Assembly: GCF_963169125.1 (NCBI RefSeq)
Contig: NC_084793.1
Span: forward strand, 215,910,652-215,974,651
Origin: Humulus lupulus
Lineage: Eukaryota > Streptophyta > Magnoliopsida > Rosales > Cannabaceae
Length of the DNA stretch: 64,000 nt
Direction: 5' to 3'
The number at the start of each line of letters is the position of its first letter. Positions within the stretch are counted from its first letter, which is position 1. The notes beneath the pieces were generated by a model. The model saw only the letters and a program-made list of their open reading frames with translations. It searched no databases and had not been told where the DNA came from. The position numbers and the translations under genes were made by a program. Below are positions 53,977 through 64,000 of the stretch, piece after piece.

Positions 53977-54197
53977 TTTATTTATTACGAGCAATAAATA
54001 AACTTTTGAGGAAACGACCGTTCGGTGACCCCGCCATACGTGTCAGAATCCTTCGTGTGTTCTAGGAAAAAGCAACCTACTCTTGTCTAATCATGACTTT
54101 TCGCTTCCCCAGTAATAATTCGACAGCTATCTCGCTCCCCCATACTTCAAAAAAGGGGAAACTGATGATTACTCCCTTTTAATGCCACAGAAAAACT

Positions 54198-54204
54198 TAT
54201 ATAA
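54198..54204 (+). promoter_or_regulatory. TATA box of the antisense gene in element D
   Basis: TATATAA in ACTTATATAACATC. A leader of about 140-170 bp follows, ending at the donor CTG|GTAAGT (54375). Confidence 0.5.
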
Positions 54205-54374
54205 CATCTCCAAAGTCCCCTTTTTCTTTTTACACACGCCATTGCCTTTTCAAGAAACCCTAAAACCAGAGCTTCCTTCTTCTTCCAAAGACCGTTCTTC
54301 TGCATTTTCAAGACTCAGCCCGAGAGTTCCTCGATCTCCGAAAACTCTTACCAATCTCCACGATCTTCTTTCTG

Positions 54375-54794
54375 GTAAGTCTTCGAATCTTTACGTTTCG
54401 TATTGTTGCAATGCATGTTCCTGTATGTTTTACTATTGAGTTTTTCTACTTCCGTGTTGAGATGCTTGTCAATAGAATGTCTTGTGGGTGAAAAAAGTTA
54501 CGAGTTAGTTTGATAGTTGGGATCATAATTTTAGGACGTAAAACCGAAGTAAATATTCGATTTTTAGGCCAGCTGAAAAATAAGTTTTTCCCGCCCTAAG
54601 GGGAGTTGAAAAAGCTTTTACGAAAAACCTTTTGCTTTCACCCTTTGATCCGTTTTTCAAACTGTTCGTGTGAAATTCTTTTAACTTTCGTTAGAATGCT
54701 GCTGTATAAAAGCTTAACTTTTATACTCGAACAGCGCTATTCTAGAAGGTCTTAAAAATTCTCTATCCTCACCTCCCCATTCTTCTATTTGCAG
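54375..54794 (+). other. Predicted leader intron of the antisense gene in element D
   Basis: Donor GTAAGTCTTCG, acceptor CTATTTGCAG at 54794; the ATG follows 6 bases later. It is the counterpart of the leader intron in C. Confidence 0.6.
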
Positions 54795-54800
54795 ACTTTA

Positions 54801-57431
54801 ATGCCAGATTTGTGGGGAGGTGAACGACCCATCGACGACGATCTTCTTGCCCAGCTGCTCGAAGGCGAAGAACAACCGACCAACCGAATTCACGAGATCC
54901 CTTTTTCACGATCTTCTCCTAGACTTCGCCCATCTCCTCCTCAAATGGCCCATTCTAAATCCTTAGGCAAGAAAAGACCCGACTCCGAAGATAGCCCAAA
55001 CTATCCTGCCCAGCCTGATTCGCAAGCTAGGGTTCCCTCGACCAGTGGTCGAGAAAATCCTGCTCCTGACCCTAATATCCAAACTAGAGGCCGCCCTCGG
55101 GATCAGAATCTGCCTGATGTCGAGTGGTGTCTCTCCCCGACCAGCCAAGTGACTCCTTGGATGCTTGCCAACTACCTTAGGAAGTATCCTCTCACAGGGG
55201 TCAATCTCAAGATTCCTGCTGCAGACCAAAGGGCTAACCTTCCCGGAGGTGTTTATAGTGCTTGGTCTCGGTATCACATAGAGGCGGGGGCTATCCTCCC
55301 TCTACATCCTTTTTATCATGGGGTGGCCGACTATTTTGGTGTCGCCCCCTTCCAAATTATTCCGAATGGATATAGAATGCTGGCCACAATCTATATCCTG
55401 TACAAACTTAAAAAATTGCCAGAACCTACCCCACATGAGTTCAATTATCTCTTCAACCTCAAGTCCAACCCTCAACAGTATAGGACAGGCTTCTTCCATC
55501 TTTGTCACCAGGATACCAACCGAACGTTCCTGAGTGACACCACGCACATATCCAACGTGGGACAGTACAGCAAGGAGTACTTCCTTACTTCGAATATGAC
55601 CAGCAACAACCTGGCCTTCGCCCGAGGAGGTAAGTGCTACTTTTACTGGTCGATACTTTTCATCAGCGAATTTTCCTTCATTTTTCTTAAAATACTCTTT
55701 GTCTTTCAGGCCCATGGTTACGTCCGACCCCAACACCAGACATGGTGTTGAGGTCCAACGCATTGGCCAGGATGATAGACGCAGAAAAAAGCGTCAAGTC
55801 CCTGGTTACTGATGAAAATTTGAGGATATCTGGCCTCCTGGCTCCTTGCCATGAAACAAGAGGACTCGTGGTTGCTGATGCCACTGTCGAGGGGGTTCCC
55901 GAGCAGCAACCCCCTGCGTCCCCTCCACGGAGGAGGCCGACGGGGGTTACAATCAGGGAACCCACGGGCAATCCTTCTGCAGAAAGGCATTCTGCTCCCC
56001 AAGGCAAGGGGAAACAAAAGGCAAAAGAGCCGGTTGTGGACTTGGGGGAATCTTCCGATGAAAACGGTATAGTTATTTCGCTATTAAATAACTTGCCAAT
56101 TCCCTGTCACATGTTTGACGGGGAGGGCAACTTTACGTATACTCCAAATCTAGTGCCAGACTTCTTCATGCCAGATAGTGAGTGTGTGACTAATAGAGTC
56201 AATAGTATATCAACCAGTAGTTGTAGCTCGGGTATTAAACTTTGTGACCTCTTTTCTGTTTTATAAAGAGCTTTTATCTGCCTTTATCTTATCATTTGCA
56301 TGTGTTTACTTGTATGCATATATGGCCACTCCCAATGTCTTTGACTTATACCAAGCTGAGGAGGAAGTAGAAGTTCCTCTGGTTCGGTGGAAGACGTCTA
56401 GGAGGCACAACGGCGAATCGAGCCAAGGACCTCCTGCCAAAAAGAGTCGAACATAAGATCCTCCCAAGGATGCGCCAACTGGGCAAACTTCTACCCAGCC
56501 TTTGGTTCCTGTCGAGAAGGAAACCCCGCCTGCGACGATGAACCCTCAACCTGTAGCTGCCAAAGAACAGACCCAGCGGGAAGAAGCCCTCGGGGCCAAA
56601 CTCTCAAACCGCGCCCTACGAGCAGCCAAGGACCGCCTTGCACACATCGTGAGGAATGACCGTTGCAAAGATGCCATGGCTGAGGCAGAGAATATGGGGG
56701 TCGACCAAATTCTGAACAGGGCCCTCAATGAAATGGCCAGCGTAAGTGCTTCTTATTTCTTTGGCCTTAGTCTTTTATTCTTTGCAACAGGCTCTAACTT
56801 TATCCTTTGTCCACAGGCTTCGCTGACTGCAACTGCTGCCCGCACCCGCGCCCAAGCTACTATCGACCAGGCTCGGGCAAAGGCTATCAAGAGGTACCAG
56901 GCAAAAGCAGCTGAGGAGCTTCAGGTTGTAGAGGCCAGGCATGCGAAGGAGTTAGAGGCGGTCACCCAGGAGAAGGATGCTGCGGTGCCCAAGCTGGTGG
57001 AGGTCGAAGCCTCGAAGGCGGCTTTGAGGAAGCAGAGGAAGGAGTACCAGGAGGCCAGCCGAGTCCAATATCGCGAATGCAAGAGACTCAAAGAGGAGAA
57101 TCTTGCAAAGGATAAGGCCGTGGCTGATCTTGAGGGCCAGATAGAGCAGCTAAAGCTTGACAACTCCAAGAATCTAGAAAGGTATAAGAATGCGACGATT
57201 CGGTGCTTCTATAACTTTTGGAAACACAACCAGGGTGCCAACTTTGACTACCTTTCAGAGGATATAAGGAATGCTGAACTGGCCCGCTGCACTGCTCGAT
57301 TGGCCGAAGAAGAGGAAAGAGCAAGGATCCCTGCTTCCCCAAGCATCCAGCCGGCCGCTGGCACAGAGGAAGGAGGGGTTGTTGAGGATGAGGCCAACCA
57401 GACTGTTGAGCAAGACCCTCCTGCTCCTTGA
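54801..57431 (+). pseudogene. Antisense ORF gene of element D (four coding exons, one stop)
   Basis: This gene is opposite to gag-pol. Exons 54801-55629, 55710-56177, 56356-56741 and 56817-57431 join in frame to about 765 residues with intron phases 1, 1, 0, the same as in C. Exon 1 has a Pro/Ser-rich N-terminus (MPDLWGGERPIDDDLLAQLL), then the core, like Pfam PF04195: GAILPLHPFYHGVADYFGVA, NGYRMLATIYILYKLKK, GFFHL, YSKEYFLTSNMTSN. Exon 2 is Pro/Glu-rich with a basic KGKQKAKEP stretch. Exon 3 has KDRLAHIVRNDRC. Exon 4 is a long coiled coil with CFYNFWKHNQGANFDYL and an acidic tail. The only in-frame stop is TAA at 56454-56456. The third intron-exon edges are the least certain (acceptor CCAAG at 56355). 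Function unknown. Confidence 0.75.
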
Positions 57432-58125
57432 GCTTTTATTATTATTTTTTCTTTCTTTAATTACACGACCCACGGGTCGTGATGTAAAGACTATATATCT
57501 TTTTTGAATTTGCTGCATGGGCAGCAAACTTTCCTTTTATTTGAACAATTACATCCAAGCAGTGATGCTTGCGATGTAAAAGATTGCATTATAATGTTAT
57601 AATATTTTCATTTACTATAACATTTGTCCGTATGACCGGACTTAGCATAGTACTTTGGCTTGATTTAACAAAATATAAATTTTGAAAAATACTCTAAGTA
57701 CCTTAGCATGCTTTCACTCTTTTTGTTCATGTGTTTACATACCTCGTGGTACGCTTTGCTATCGATGTGCCTTATATGCCCCCCAAGTGATCGAGGAGCT
57801 TTAGGTCCTTGGTCACTTGCCTTGACCATGACTTGTTCGAACATTTCTGCTCGGGTGGAAACGTAATACTTGTAGTACAGCAAAACAACACACGTAATGA
57901 ACAAATACTTGTAAACATGAATTTACAAAGGTTGGCAAGAATGACTGGCTGCGCATAGTCCCTTATAATCTCGTATTAAAAATGGACTAAACATGTCTTT
58001 ACGAGTGATCCTAAAATAGGATCTTACATATATATAAGCGATTAGCCATACAACATGGCTAACCCTTTTTGCAAAACTTGTAAAAAGTAAAATTTAATAC
58101 AAGCCAGACTTTTAAAAAGGACTGT
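57432..58125. other. Spacer between antisense gene and integrase, element D
   Basis: It holds short inverted stretches (ACGACCCACGGGTCGT near 57464) and AT-rich sequence. A minus-strand ORF at 57904-57665 has no recognisable homology. Unlike A and C, I see no clear tandem array. Confidence 0.45.
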
Positions 58126-59290
58126 TTACTGATAATACTTGCGTAGGTGTTCTCCATTCCAATATCGTGGAACGAGATCTCCGTTTAGGCGTGCAAGTTT
58201 GTAGGTGCCCGGATGAAGGGCTTCCTTAATCTGGTAAGGTCCTTCCCAATTTGGTCCGAGTACTCCAGCAGTGGGGTCGCGGGTATTTAAGAAAACTCAT
58301 CGTAGCACCAAGTCACCGACGTTGAATTTTCTTTCTTTAGCTTTTGAGTTAAAATACCGGGCGACTTTTTGCTGGTACGCAGCAACTCGGAGTTGGGCCT
58401 TCTCCCGTATCTCGTCAATTGATTCTAGGGACTCCATCATCAGTTGGCTGTTCAGGTCCTGGTCGTATGTTATGCGTCGATGTGAGGGGGGATCTAACTC
58501 GACAGGTAACATAGCCTCATATCCCTAAGCTAAGGAAAATGGGGTATGACCTGTCGCTGTTCGGTGAGACGTTCTATACGACCATAGGACTTCAGGCAGC
58601 TGTTCTGGCCATGCTCCTTTAGCGTCTTCAAGTCTCTTCTTCAGGGTGTCCTTAAGAGTTTTATTCACGGCCTTGACCTGCCCGTTTGCTTGGGGATGCG
58701 CAACTGATGAAAAGCTTTTAATAACTCCATGCCTTTCGCATAAGTCGGTGAATAAGTCGCTGTCAAATTGGGTTCCGTTGTCTGAAACGATCTTTCAGGG
58801 CTAACCATACCGGCAAACAATGTTCTTGATGACAAAGTCAAGAACTTTCTTGGTCGTTATGGTAGCGAGTGGTTCAGCTTCGGCCCATTTGGTGAAGTAG
58901 TCGACCGCCACAACTGCGTATTTTACTCCACCTTTTCCTGTGGGCAGGGACCCAATTAAATCTATCCCCCATACCACAAAAGGCCACAAACTTTGCATCT
59001 GTTTCAATTCGTTTGGAGCTGCTCGTGGAATTTTGGAGAATCTTTGACATTTATCGCATCTTCGTACAAACTCCATTGAATCTTCGTTCATGGCTAGCCA
59101 GAAGTAGCCTTGCCTTAGAATTTTCTTTGCCAAACTTTGCCCCCCAGCATGATCCCCGCAGAAGCCTTCATGCACCTCTTTCATGAGTTCCTTAGCTTTT
59201 TCTGGTGTAACACATCTGAGCAGTGGTATTGAATACCCTTTTCGATACATAACACCATTGACTAGTATGTACCTAGCGGCCTGCCTTTGT
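58126..59290 (-). pseudogene. Integrase of element D
   Basis: The zinc finger HEGFCGDHAGG...CDKCQRF is followed by WGIDLIGSLPTGKGG (first Asp) and IVCRYG. Two stops follow (TAG and TGA near 58792-58802), then IVSDNGTQFDSD (second Asp). The third catalytic position reads NGQVKAVNKTL, Lys instead of Glu (58672-58674). Then come SYRTSHRTATGHTPFSLA, a TAG, the open part 58512-58297 (MLPVELDPPSH...DLVLR), and GPNWEGPYQIKE to RYWNGEHLRKYYQ, TAA at 58126. As encoded it cannot be active. Confidence 0.82.
58672..58674 (-). other. Integrase catalytic Glu replaced by Lys, element D
   Basis: The minus strand has AAG where C has GAG (in NGQVEAVNK). One G-to-A change. Confidence 0.85.
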
Positions 59291-60500
59291 AGAGTTCTGG
59301 CCTTGTTTCTATCTGTTGGTAGCACACCGTTTGTTAGATACTCCAAGTAAGGTGCCATCCATGTATCCTCCACTTGAATTTCCATATTGGTATCAACCGC
59401 TTGTATGCTTGGCTCATTCAATCTTTCTACTGGCACAATGTTCAAAGTGTCAGCATCCTTCGCGCACGCGAGTTTGGCTAAGGCGTCTGCATTTGAATTC
59501 TGATCCCGCGGTATTTGCTGGAGGGTGTACTTCGTGAACTGGGCTAGCAGGTCTTTTGTTTTATTCAAGTAGGCCACCATCTTTAAGCCTCGCGCTTGAT
59601 ATTCCCCTAGAACTTGATTCACTACCAGCTGTGAATCGCTGTAAATATCAAGCGCCTTTATGCCCATGTCTTTGGCCATTCTCAGTCCAGCGAGGAGTGC
59701 TTCATATTCGGCTTCATTATTTGACGTGGTGAAGTCGAACCTAATGGCGCAGTGAAATCAATGCCCTTCTGGTGTTATCAATATCACTCCCGCTCCTGTG
59801 TTGGATTCGTTGGACGACCCATCCGTGAATAGCTTCCATGATGGAGCTTTCTCTTGAGGCTCAGGCGCACTAGGCTGTTTGCACTGTTCGTTGTCTGGGA
59901 GTTCGGTGAACTCTACAATAAGATTAGCCAAGACTGTCCCTTTACTGCTGCTCATGGTGAATAGGTAATATCGAACTGCCCTAGTTCGACTGCCCATTTT
60001 AATAATCGCCCAGCCGCCTCCGGTTTTTGAAGGACTTGCCGAAGGGGTTGGTCGGTTAAAACTGTGATAGGATGGGCTTGGAAGTAAGGGCGCAAATTCC
60101 TTGAGGCTAGGATTAAGCAATATGCTAACCTTTCAATGGGTGGATATCTCAGTTCTGCTCCGATCAGCCTCTTGCTAACATAGTAGACCGCTTTTTGTAT
60201 GCCTTCCTCCTCTCGTACCAGTACCGCGCTAGCAACAACTTCAGTGATCGCCAGGTAAATAAACAAAGTTTCTCCTTCGATTGGCTTTGATAATATGGGA
60301 GGCTGTGCCATATGTGCTTTCAAGGCCTGGAAAGCTCGCTCGCAGTCTCCTGTCCATTCAAACTTCTTATTGCCCCTAAGCAGATTGAAAAAAGGGACAC
60401 ACTTGTCTGTCGATTTCGAAATAAATCTGCTTAGGGCTGCGATTCTCCCGGTTAAACTTTGTACATCTTTGATCCTTTCTGGCGATTTCATGTCGATCAG
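59291..60500 (-). pseudogene. RNase H plus archaeal-type RNase H of element D
   Basis: The Ty3-type RNase H (about 60300-60030) reads LFIYLAITEVVASAVLV, AVYYVSKRLIGAE and LILASRNLRPYFQAH and is open. The frame then breaks (TGA near 59968, then a 1-base shift near 59935). The archaeal-type domain (about 59860-59440) reads WKLFTDGSSNESNTGAG, SNNEAEYEALLAGLRMA, YSDSQLVVNQVLGEYQ, IPRDQNSNADALAKLA, with catalytic D, E and D present. Confidence 0.8.
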
Positions 60501-61433
60501 GGCTTTTATTTTGTCGGGGTTGGCCTCGATTCCTCTTGAATTTACAATGAAACCCAAGAACTTCCCTGATCCAACTCCGAAGGAATATTTGAGGGGATTT
60601 AACTTCATCTGGTATTCGTTCAATACATCAAAGCACTCTTGTAAATCCTCCACATGTCCTTCTGCCTTCTTAGACTTTACCAGCATGTCGTCCACGTATA
60701 CCTCCATGTTTATCCCGATCAGTTCTTTAAACATGTGGTTAACTAACTGCTGGTAAGTCGCACCTGCATTTTTCAGTCCGAAGGGCATTACTTTGTAACA
60801 GTATAAGCCCGTATCGGTCCGAAAGCTGGTGTGATCCTCGTCAGGAGGATGCATGCTAATCTGATTGTAGCCTGAATATGTATCCATGAACGAAAGGATC
60901 TCGTGCCCTGCAGTAGCATCGACCAGCTAGTCGATTCTTGGGAGTGGGAAGCAATCCTTTGGGCAGGCTTTATTGAGGTCTGTGAAATCCACACAGGTTC
61001 ACCATTTGTCGTTAGGCTTGGGAACCAGCATTGGATTGGAGACCCACGATGGATAATATGCAACCCTGATGAACCCATTCTCCTTCAATCTTTCAACTTC
61101 TTCTTTTAAGGCTCTCGACCGATCTTTATCGAGCAGCCTTCTTTTCTGCTGCACGGGTGGAAAAGTCTTATCTATATTTAGGACATGGCTGATAACTGTA
61201 GGGTCTATCCCGGCCATGTCTTTATGCGACCAGGCGAAGACTTCCTGGTTCGTCCGCAAAAATTCCACCAGTGCGTGCTTCGTGGTTGGTTCTAGGTTTT
61301 TCCCGACCTTTAGGACTCTGGACGGGTCTTTTTTGTCGAGTTGGACCTCTTCCAGGTCCTCGACGGGTCCAACATTCTCTTCAAAATCCCCAAAGCGAGG
61401 ATCTAGATCTCTATCCTCACTTTGGGCAACACC
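60501..61433 (-). pseudogene. Reverse transcriptase of element D
   Basis: WVSNPMLVPKPNDKW is followed by a TGA (near 60996, from CGA) and TCVDFTDLNKACPKD. PLPRID is followed by a TAG (from CAG) and LVDATAGHEILSF, DTYSGYNQISM, MPFGLKNAGATYQQLVN, with the catalytic YVDD intact at 60687-60698. The upstream linker FLRTNQEVFAWSHKDMAGID matches C. One long frame (60887-59952) covers most of RT and RNase H. Confidence 0.85.
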
Positions 61434-62305
61434 CTATTTGGTGACCTCATCACCGGATTGGGCTTGTGTATCAATTGCCATCTGCAACCTATCTGAGGTA
61501 GTGCTCTTTGGCGTTCCCTTTTTCGCCTTCGTGACTGAGGCGTTATAGCACTCCCTGGCTTCCCTCTGGTTCCCCAATACGCGTCCTACCCCTGCGTCTG
61601 TCGGGAACTTCATGGCCAAGTGCCACATAGAGATGACGGCCTGTAGATCAACCAGTATAGGCCTTCCAATGACGGCATTGTACGCCGAAGGACAATCGAC
61701 TACTACAAAAGTAGCGAGTAATGTCTTGGTAGCAGGCGCTGTACCTGCCGTCACTGGCAGTCTGATCGATTCGGCGGGGGCGAGTCCCTCACCAGAGAAG
61801 CCGTATATTGTTTGGTTGCAAGGCTCTAGGTCCTTAACGTACAGTTTCATGCGTTCCAGCGAAGAATTATACAGGATATTCACTGAACTTTTGGTATCGA
61901 ACAACACTCTCTTCACCATCATGTTGGCCATTTGGATATCCACAACCAGCGGATCGGAATGTGGGAACCGGACATGCTGGGCATCGCTATCGGAGAAGGT
62001 TATCTCACCCTCTTCTGATCGAGCTTTTTTTGGCGCACAGTCCTCCACAGTCATCATCTCGATGTCCTGGTCGTGGCGCAGAGTCCGAGCGTATCGTTCC
62101 CTGGCCTTTCCGCTATTTCCCGCGAGGTGCGGGCCTCCACAAATGGTTAACAGTGTGCCAGTCACGGGGGTAGGCTGCAAAGGTGGCGAGCGTTGGCGCG
62201 TGGGCGCTTGCTCGTTGCTACCCGGAGCTTCTCGTTGGGAATTTCCCGAGGCCCGTACGTATCTTCTCAAGTGTCCTTGTCTAATAAGGAACTCGATTTC
62301 ATCCT
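61434..62305 (-). pseudogene. Protease region of element D
   Basis: Open from 62270 to 61434. It reads GTLLTICGGPHLAGNSGKAR, ITFSDSDAQHVRFPHSDPLV, the active-site region VLFDTKSSVNILY and DCPSAYNAVIGRPIL. The catalytic triad is DTK where Asp-Thr-Gly or Asp-Asn-Gly is expected (61890-61898), so it should be inactive. Confidence 0.78.
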
Positions 62306-63997
62306 TTAACTGGTTGCATTCGTTGGTGTCATGTCCATAGTCGTTATGATAACGACAGAACTTGGTGGTGTCTCTTTTTGAAATATCCTTTCGAATGGGG
62401 GCAGGCTTCTTATAGGCACACTGGAACTCGTGGCCTGATAAACCTCTCCCCGAGACTCGACTAGGGCAGTGTAGTTAGTGAACCGAGGTTCATAACGATT
62501 ACCCTTGGCTCGTTTGTTGTCGGAGGTGGAAGGCTCATTGTGCGGCCGTTTTCCACCATTCTTGCCATTGCCGTTAGGTTTAGAGCCATTGGCGGCTTTG
62601 GCGGTCTCAGCTGTCTTCGAGCTTGATGTACCGATCAACCCGGTCCAAGAATTCCTGGGTAGTTCTAACTCCATCTTTGCGGAGGCTCTTCCATAGGGGG
62701 AGCGATGCCTAACCCCTGCGATTATGGCCATCATTTCACCTTCGTCCCCCACTGTTTTTGCTCCAGCTGCTGCTCACATAAAGCGTTGGATGTAGTCCTT
62801 CAGTGATTCTCCATCCTGCTGGCGAATTTCAACCAGCTGGTTTGCTTCGGTCGGATGCACACGACCTGCATAGAACAGTCCGTAAAACTCCCTTACAAAC
62901 ATCTCCCAGGAAACTATGCTTGCAGGAGAGAACTTAAAAAACCACTCCTGGGCGGCATTAGAAAGTGTTGCAGGGATGATCCTGCACCGAGCGTCTTCAG
63001 ACACTTTCTGAATGTCCATTTGTATCTCAAACTTATTGACGTGAGATACTGGGTCTCCGTACCCATCAAAGTTTGGAAACGTAGGCATTTTAAACTTGCT
63101 AGGAGTCTTTGCCATAGCTATCCTCTGGACGAAAGGAGTGCCTTTCCTCCTGTCGTGGTCGATATGAGATGTTCTTCCCCCGACCAGCTGTTGTACTGCC
63201 TGGTTGAGATAATCTATCTGGGCTTGCACAGCGGCGGGAATCGCTGTGGCTTTTGTTGCTGGGGGGATGTTCTCGCCATGTCGCTCGCGGCGATCGTTGA
63301 GTACATCTCTCAAGTCCTCATCTCTTCTCCGCTGCTCGCTAGCCCCGAGCCGATTGAAGACATTATTTTGCCTGGGTTGCCCCCCAGCGTCCCGTCTATT
63401 GGGTTGGTCATCTTGAGGTATCTGGCTCCTTCCTCCACCTCTTTCTTCATTCCTCCGACCGGCATTTCCCTTGCCTGAGTCAGCCTCATTATATCCATGG
63501 CCATCTCTGAATCTTGATTGGCTATGGTGGGATCGACTGTTCCCTCGATTTCCATCCCTGGCTGAAGCGTCCCGAGCGTTAGAGGGTGGCCTGCGTTGGT
63601 CGTTGTGTCCCTGTGCATTATCATGCCGTGGGGGACCCCGGACCGCAGAGCCTAACTCCGAGTTCCTCCTGTTACCAGGAGGATACTGACCTCTCTTCGG
63701 TAGATTCGGCTCGTCGCCCCTATGGCGTCTAGGACTGCGAGGCTGATGCTCGGTCCTATTCTGCCTCTGATGCGGGGGATTGCCGCGACCAGCCTGGGAT
63801 AGAGGCCATGCCTCAGGGTCTTGTGGGACATTGTCATGAGGCACCTGAGGCTGCTTAGGCCTTTGCGAGCTGGAGGGTTGGATAGGCAGACTTGGATTGG
63901 GACCCCTTTGGTGCGGCCCATTTGCTGGTTGATCATGCTGCGAGACAGGTGCAGCCTGATTTCTAGCCAATTGTAAGGCTGCCTCGAGGGCTGCCAT
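62306..63997 (-). pseudogene. gag of element D (5' end beyond window)
   Basis: The frame from 63997 (MAALEAALQLARNQAAPVSQ) may continue past the window edge. It has a long Arg/Gln/Pro-rich linker (63950-63240), then IPAAVQAQIDYLNQAVQQLV and the capsid domain FKMPTFPNFDGYGDPVSHVN, IPATLSNAAQEWFFKF, WEMFVREFYGLFYAG, DGESLKDYIQRF. It stops at TGA (62774, from CGA). Beyond, frameshifts near 62700 and 62600 break the rest; QEFLDRVDRYIKLED and YHNDYGHDTNECNQLKDEIE are in other frames. Plus-strand ORFs at 62855-63478 are shadows. Confidence 0.8.
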
Positions 63998-64000
63998 GGC

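Larger units (their letters stand above)
53371..64000 (-). mobile_element. Element D: Tat-lineage Ty3/Gypsy retrotransposon (runs off window)
   Basis: The 3' LTR (53371-53963) starts with TG and ends with CA; the polypurine tract follows. Then come an antisense gene (plus) and integrase, RNase H domains, RT, protease and gag on the minus strand, in the same order as C. The gag start, leader and 5' LTR lie beyond 64000, so the target duplication (left flank ATAAT, 53366-53370) cannot be checked. Confidence 0.88.

Noticed and set aside
1..64000. tRNA or rRNA genes
   Set aside because: No cloverleaf-type or rRNA sequence noticed; the TGGTATCAGAGC sites are primer-binding sites, not tRNA genes.

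Overview
The window is intergenic plant DNA made almost entirely of transposable elements. I found no intact host gene, rRNA or tRNA. Plant origin is indicated by Ty3/Gypsy elements of two plant lineages: Tekay/Del-type chromoviruses with a C-terminal chromodomain, and Tat-type elements with an extra archaeal-type RNase H and an antisense ORF. A long-TIR MULE/foldback DNA element with an 8-bp target duplication supports this. An angiosperm, probably a eudicot, fits; I cannot name the species. All large elements are broken by stops or frameshifts, as expected for old silenced heterochromatin.

Layout. Bases 1-326 (minus) hold a fragment resembling the N-terminus of a MULE transposase. A foldback/MULE element spans 540-51923, flanked by TTTGTTTT, but its own DNA totals only about 1.8 kb; the rest is nested insertions. 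These are: a solo LTR (1117-1846); Tat element A (2650-18749, minus), which itself holds a solo Tekay LTR (13033-15419) and an AT-rich LTR-like insert (4281-7649); and Tekay element B (18792-51535, plus). B is split twice. Tat element C (19489-31839, minus) sits in its 5' LTR, and Tekay element E (36646-46894, plus) sits in its reverse transcriptase. E carries a solo LTR of the D family (39502-40094). The insertion boundaries of A, B, C, E and the D-family solo LTR are confirmed by 5-bp target duplications: TCATG, GGCAT, AACTC, TAAGG and AGGAT. Right of the foldback element lie 1.4 kb of AT-rich repeats, then Tat element D (53371 to beyond 64000, minus).

How the parts work together. Tekay elements B and E read LTR, initiator-Met PBS, gag, protease, RT, RNase H, integrase, chromodomain, polypurine tract, LTR. 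Tat elements A, C and D read gag, protease, RT, RNase H, archaeal-type RNase H and integrase on the minus strand. On the plus strand, between the integrase and the 3' LTR, they carry a convergent antisense gene with its own TATA box, a leader intron (C and D) and four coding exons (C and D) ending in a coiled coil. Tandem repeats separate the two convergent genes in A and C.

The observations I rate highest are: a spliced pre-gag ORF in E with no stop codons, although E's gag-pol is full of stops; identical intron phases (1-1-0) in the antisense genes of C and D; paired GCGATATATCGC palindromes two helical turns apart in E's LTRs; a 40-bp periodic array in B's leader; and the palindromic foldback element split across 51 kb.
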